A stretch of 10,291 nt of DNA from Nymphaea colorata (taxonomy: Eukaryota; Streptophyta; Magnoliopsida; Nymphaeales; Nymphaeaceae): NCBI RefSeq assembly GCF_008831285.2, contig NW_022205180.1, positions 1 through 10,291 of the forward strand, read 5' to 3'. Made by a program: the position numbers and the translations under genes. Below the pieces are notes generated by a model. That model saw only the letters and a list, made by a program, of their open reading frames with translations, was not told where the DNA came from and made no database searches. Positions 8,985 to 10,291 of this stretch are shown piece by piece (position 1 is the first letter of the stretch; each line of letters opens with the position of its first letter).

Positions 8985-9687
8985 TCATTCATTGCGCTCC
9001 TATCTCTTTACAGCTTCCTCCTTTTCCTCCTCCTTTAAAGGGATCGAAAGGTTATCGATTGGGCAGGTTAATCTTGTCTAAACCCATAAGCTGAGGCACT
9101 TTAGATGATACACGTGATTACACGGAGTTCGTACCAGTTAATAATCTATTGATATACCCTCCAAATATCGACTGCTGTGCTATGTCTTTGACACTTATGT
9201 AAGGATCCATATCATTTAGACAAATCACACAGGTTTAATTGGGTCTTAGCCTTCCAAGCATTTCATGAATTTTTTTAATGACTTTTTCTCGAAGAATTTT
9301 GAATACTTTTTCCGATCATAGCAAAAGGTCATGGAAGAGAAAGAGCATGTTGAGATAGCTACCGTAATACAGAAGTGTATGCTATTCAATCAAGAGAGGA
9401 TCGAGAAGAAACTTGGATAGTTTGACCTAATACATGTAAGATACGTAATTGAGACTGAAGAGGTGAAGGTATGTAGCTGAGCTTATGTTACGGCTACTTT
9501 GTTGCGAAGAAGATCCATTGTATGAGGGTGATACAAAAAGGAGAAACTGTGATTCGATAAAAAAGACATATATCTGTGAACAATGTGTGCATCTAAATTG
9601 CATGAAGACCAAAGTGGTAAATCTTTCGAAAGGTCGAACCTTAGTTTTGCCAACTAATATTAATGATGCTAACGAACATGCCAGCAC
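8985..9687 (-). pseudogene. RING-H2 finger protein, ubiquitin-ligase-like (frame-broken)
   Basis: On the minus strand, TCVICLNDMDPYI (CVIC at 9231-9220) is followed about 32 residues later by TPCNHVYHLKCLSLWVQT and then LTCPIDN (Cys-Pro-Ile-Asp ending at 9054), finishing with an acidic/basic tail (KEEEKEEAVKRQERNE) and a TGA at 8985-8987. This matches RING-H2 spacing C-x2-C-x(~32)-C-x-H-x2-H-x2-C-x10-C-x2-D, with the hallmark Trp after the sixth ligand and Asp as last zinc ligand, as known in Rbx1. TAG is read as Gln just after the Trp. Upstream, YDRKKYSKFFEKKSLKKFMKC and a hydrophobic LLYYGSYLNMLFLFHDLL suggest a membrane or linker segment. Three frame switches are needed (about 9320, about 9232 and about 9130-9200); the middle one is explained by one A missing from an AAA run. 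The N-terminal limit is not defined; 9687 is only the edge of the continuous open frame. The role inferred from the family is E3 ubiquitin transfer. Confidence 0.6.
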
Positions 9688-9763
9688 TATAGAAAATATT
9701 GTCTTCCCCTAGATTAGATTTGATCTCCATTCTAAAGGAGGTTCATCGTTAAAGAGTTTATGA
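9485..9763 (+). CDS. Small Cys-containing open frame, antisense to the RING gene; doubtful
   Basis: The ATG at 9485 to the TGA at 9761-9763 is open for 92 codons under the ciliate code. It contains RLLCCEEDP and YICEQCVHLNC, a C-x-x-C-x-x-x-x-C pattern that could bind zinc, but no complete domain. It lies antisense to the N-terminal part of the RING-H2 frame on the other strand, which is open over the same bases, so at most one is likely real. A run of this length is not significant alone. Listed because the opposing frame has no recognisable motif here either. Confidence 0.2.
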
Positions 9764-10278
9764 ATGCTGTCCAATAAACAAGTATTATGTAGTAAGTATA
9801 AGAGAAGTCGTCTGACTTTACCTTTATCGTTATGAGTATTATTGAGCCAAGCTTAATATCAAAAGCAAAGACGCCAAGATAGACAACAAAAGGTAACTGT
9901 TCTAAAGATTGTAGTGGGGATGAGTTATTGTTTTACTTGAGAGTTGTTCTCAGTTATCAAGCAGGTGCTTTAGTCGAATGGATTTTATGGGATGGTGACT
10001 GAAGGCTACTATTTTGTAGATATGCTAGGTTATTGTTTTGTAATCTTCACGTATTTATTCAGAATAGGTGGAGCAGAGAGAGCGATGGCCACACCATCGT
10101 GATTAATATGCGAAACATTGCAGTTTTAAATAATTCAACTATATAATATGATGAAATGCATATCAATTCGCTCAAAGCTATTGACAAGTAAGAAACTATT
10201 TAGAATAAGACTTATATGAAGGTTTTTGAATAAAGACAGTTATTGCTTATCTTCAATAATCAAATATGGCAGGCAACT
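9764..10278. other. Subtelomeric sequence without recognisable genes
   Basis: About 515 bases between the last open frame and the telomere. I see no conserved protein motif, tRNA-like structure or tandem repeat. Short frames only. Confidence 0.5.
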
Positions 10279-10291
10279 GGTTGGGGTTGGG
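10279..10291 (+). repeat. Start of ciliate G4T2 telomere
   Basis: The window ends GG-TTGGGG-TTGGG, two partial units of the TTGGGG repeat known from Tetrahymena and relatives (Paramecium mixes TTGGGG and TTTGGG). The G-rich strand runs 5' to 3' outward, as a right-hand chromosome end requires. Only 13 bases are visible, so the assignment rests on the combination of sequence, position at the very edge and the ciliate code of the genes. The left edge shows no matching C4A2 repeat. Confidence 0.72.

Noticed and set aside
1-10291. CRISPR array, tRNA or rRNA genes, IS elements or transposase
   Set aside because: No regularly spaced short repeats, no cloverleaf-like segment, and no DDE, tyrosine recombinase or reverse transcriptase motif was found on either strand.
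1-10291. Euplotes-type code (TGA = Cys) with +1 frameshifting at AAA-TAA/TAG to explain the frame breaks
   Set aside because: Euplotes telomeres are G4T4, and here TAA/TAG are read through at Gln positions while TGA behaves as the stop; the frame switches do not sit at AAATAA/AAATAG sites.

Overview
The window reads as a chromosome end from a ciliate that uses the UAA/UAG = Gln code, with TGA as the only stop. Two observations support this. First, the right edge is GG-TTGGGG-TTGGG, the ciliate G4T2 telomere type. Second, read with the standard code the window is almost gene-free, but read with TGA as sole stop it fills with long frames encoding recognisable proteins. Two paralogous copies of one gene even exchange CAA for TAA at an aligned Gln inside a conserved block. 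G4T2 telomeres and this code suggest an oligohymenophorean-like ciliate (the Tetrahymena/Paramecium side), although the base composition looks less AT-rich than typical Tetrahymena. Genus is not determinable, nor is macronuclear versus micronuclear origin.

Layout. 20-2861 (-): copy A of a protein kinase gene with a long, unfamiliar C-terminal region. 3169-4058 (-): a polytopic membrane protein with signal peptide. 4236-4880 (+): a Ser/Gln-rich repeat protein. 5018-7924 (+): copy B of the kinase gene, head-to-head with A, so A and B form a large diverged inverted repeat (arms about 2.85 kb, spacer about 2.1 kb). 7951-about 8420 (+): a RING-finger gene remnant. 8985-9687 (-): a second, clearer RING-H2 ubiquitin-ligase-like gene. 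9764-10278: subtelomeric sequence in which I recognise nothing. 10279-10291: telomere.

Almost every gene is interrupted by small frame breaks, many explained by loss of one base in a homopolymer. Yet A and B differ mainly at synonymous third positions. The genes were therefore under protein-level selection, and the breaks are either recent decay at a chromosome end or uncorrected indels in the assembly. This is the main open question, and raw reads would settle it. Gene content (kinase signalling, two RING ligases, a membrane protein with a RING-like tail) fits an accessory subtelomeric region; no functional link between these genes is shown by the sequence.
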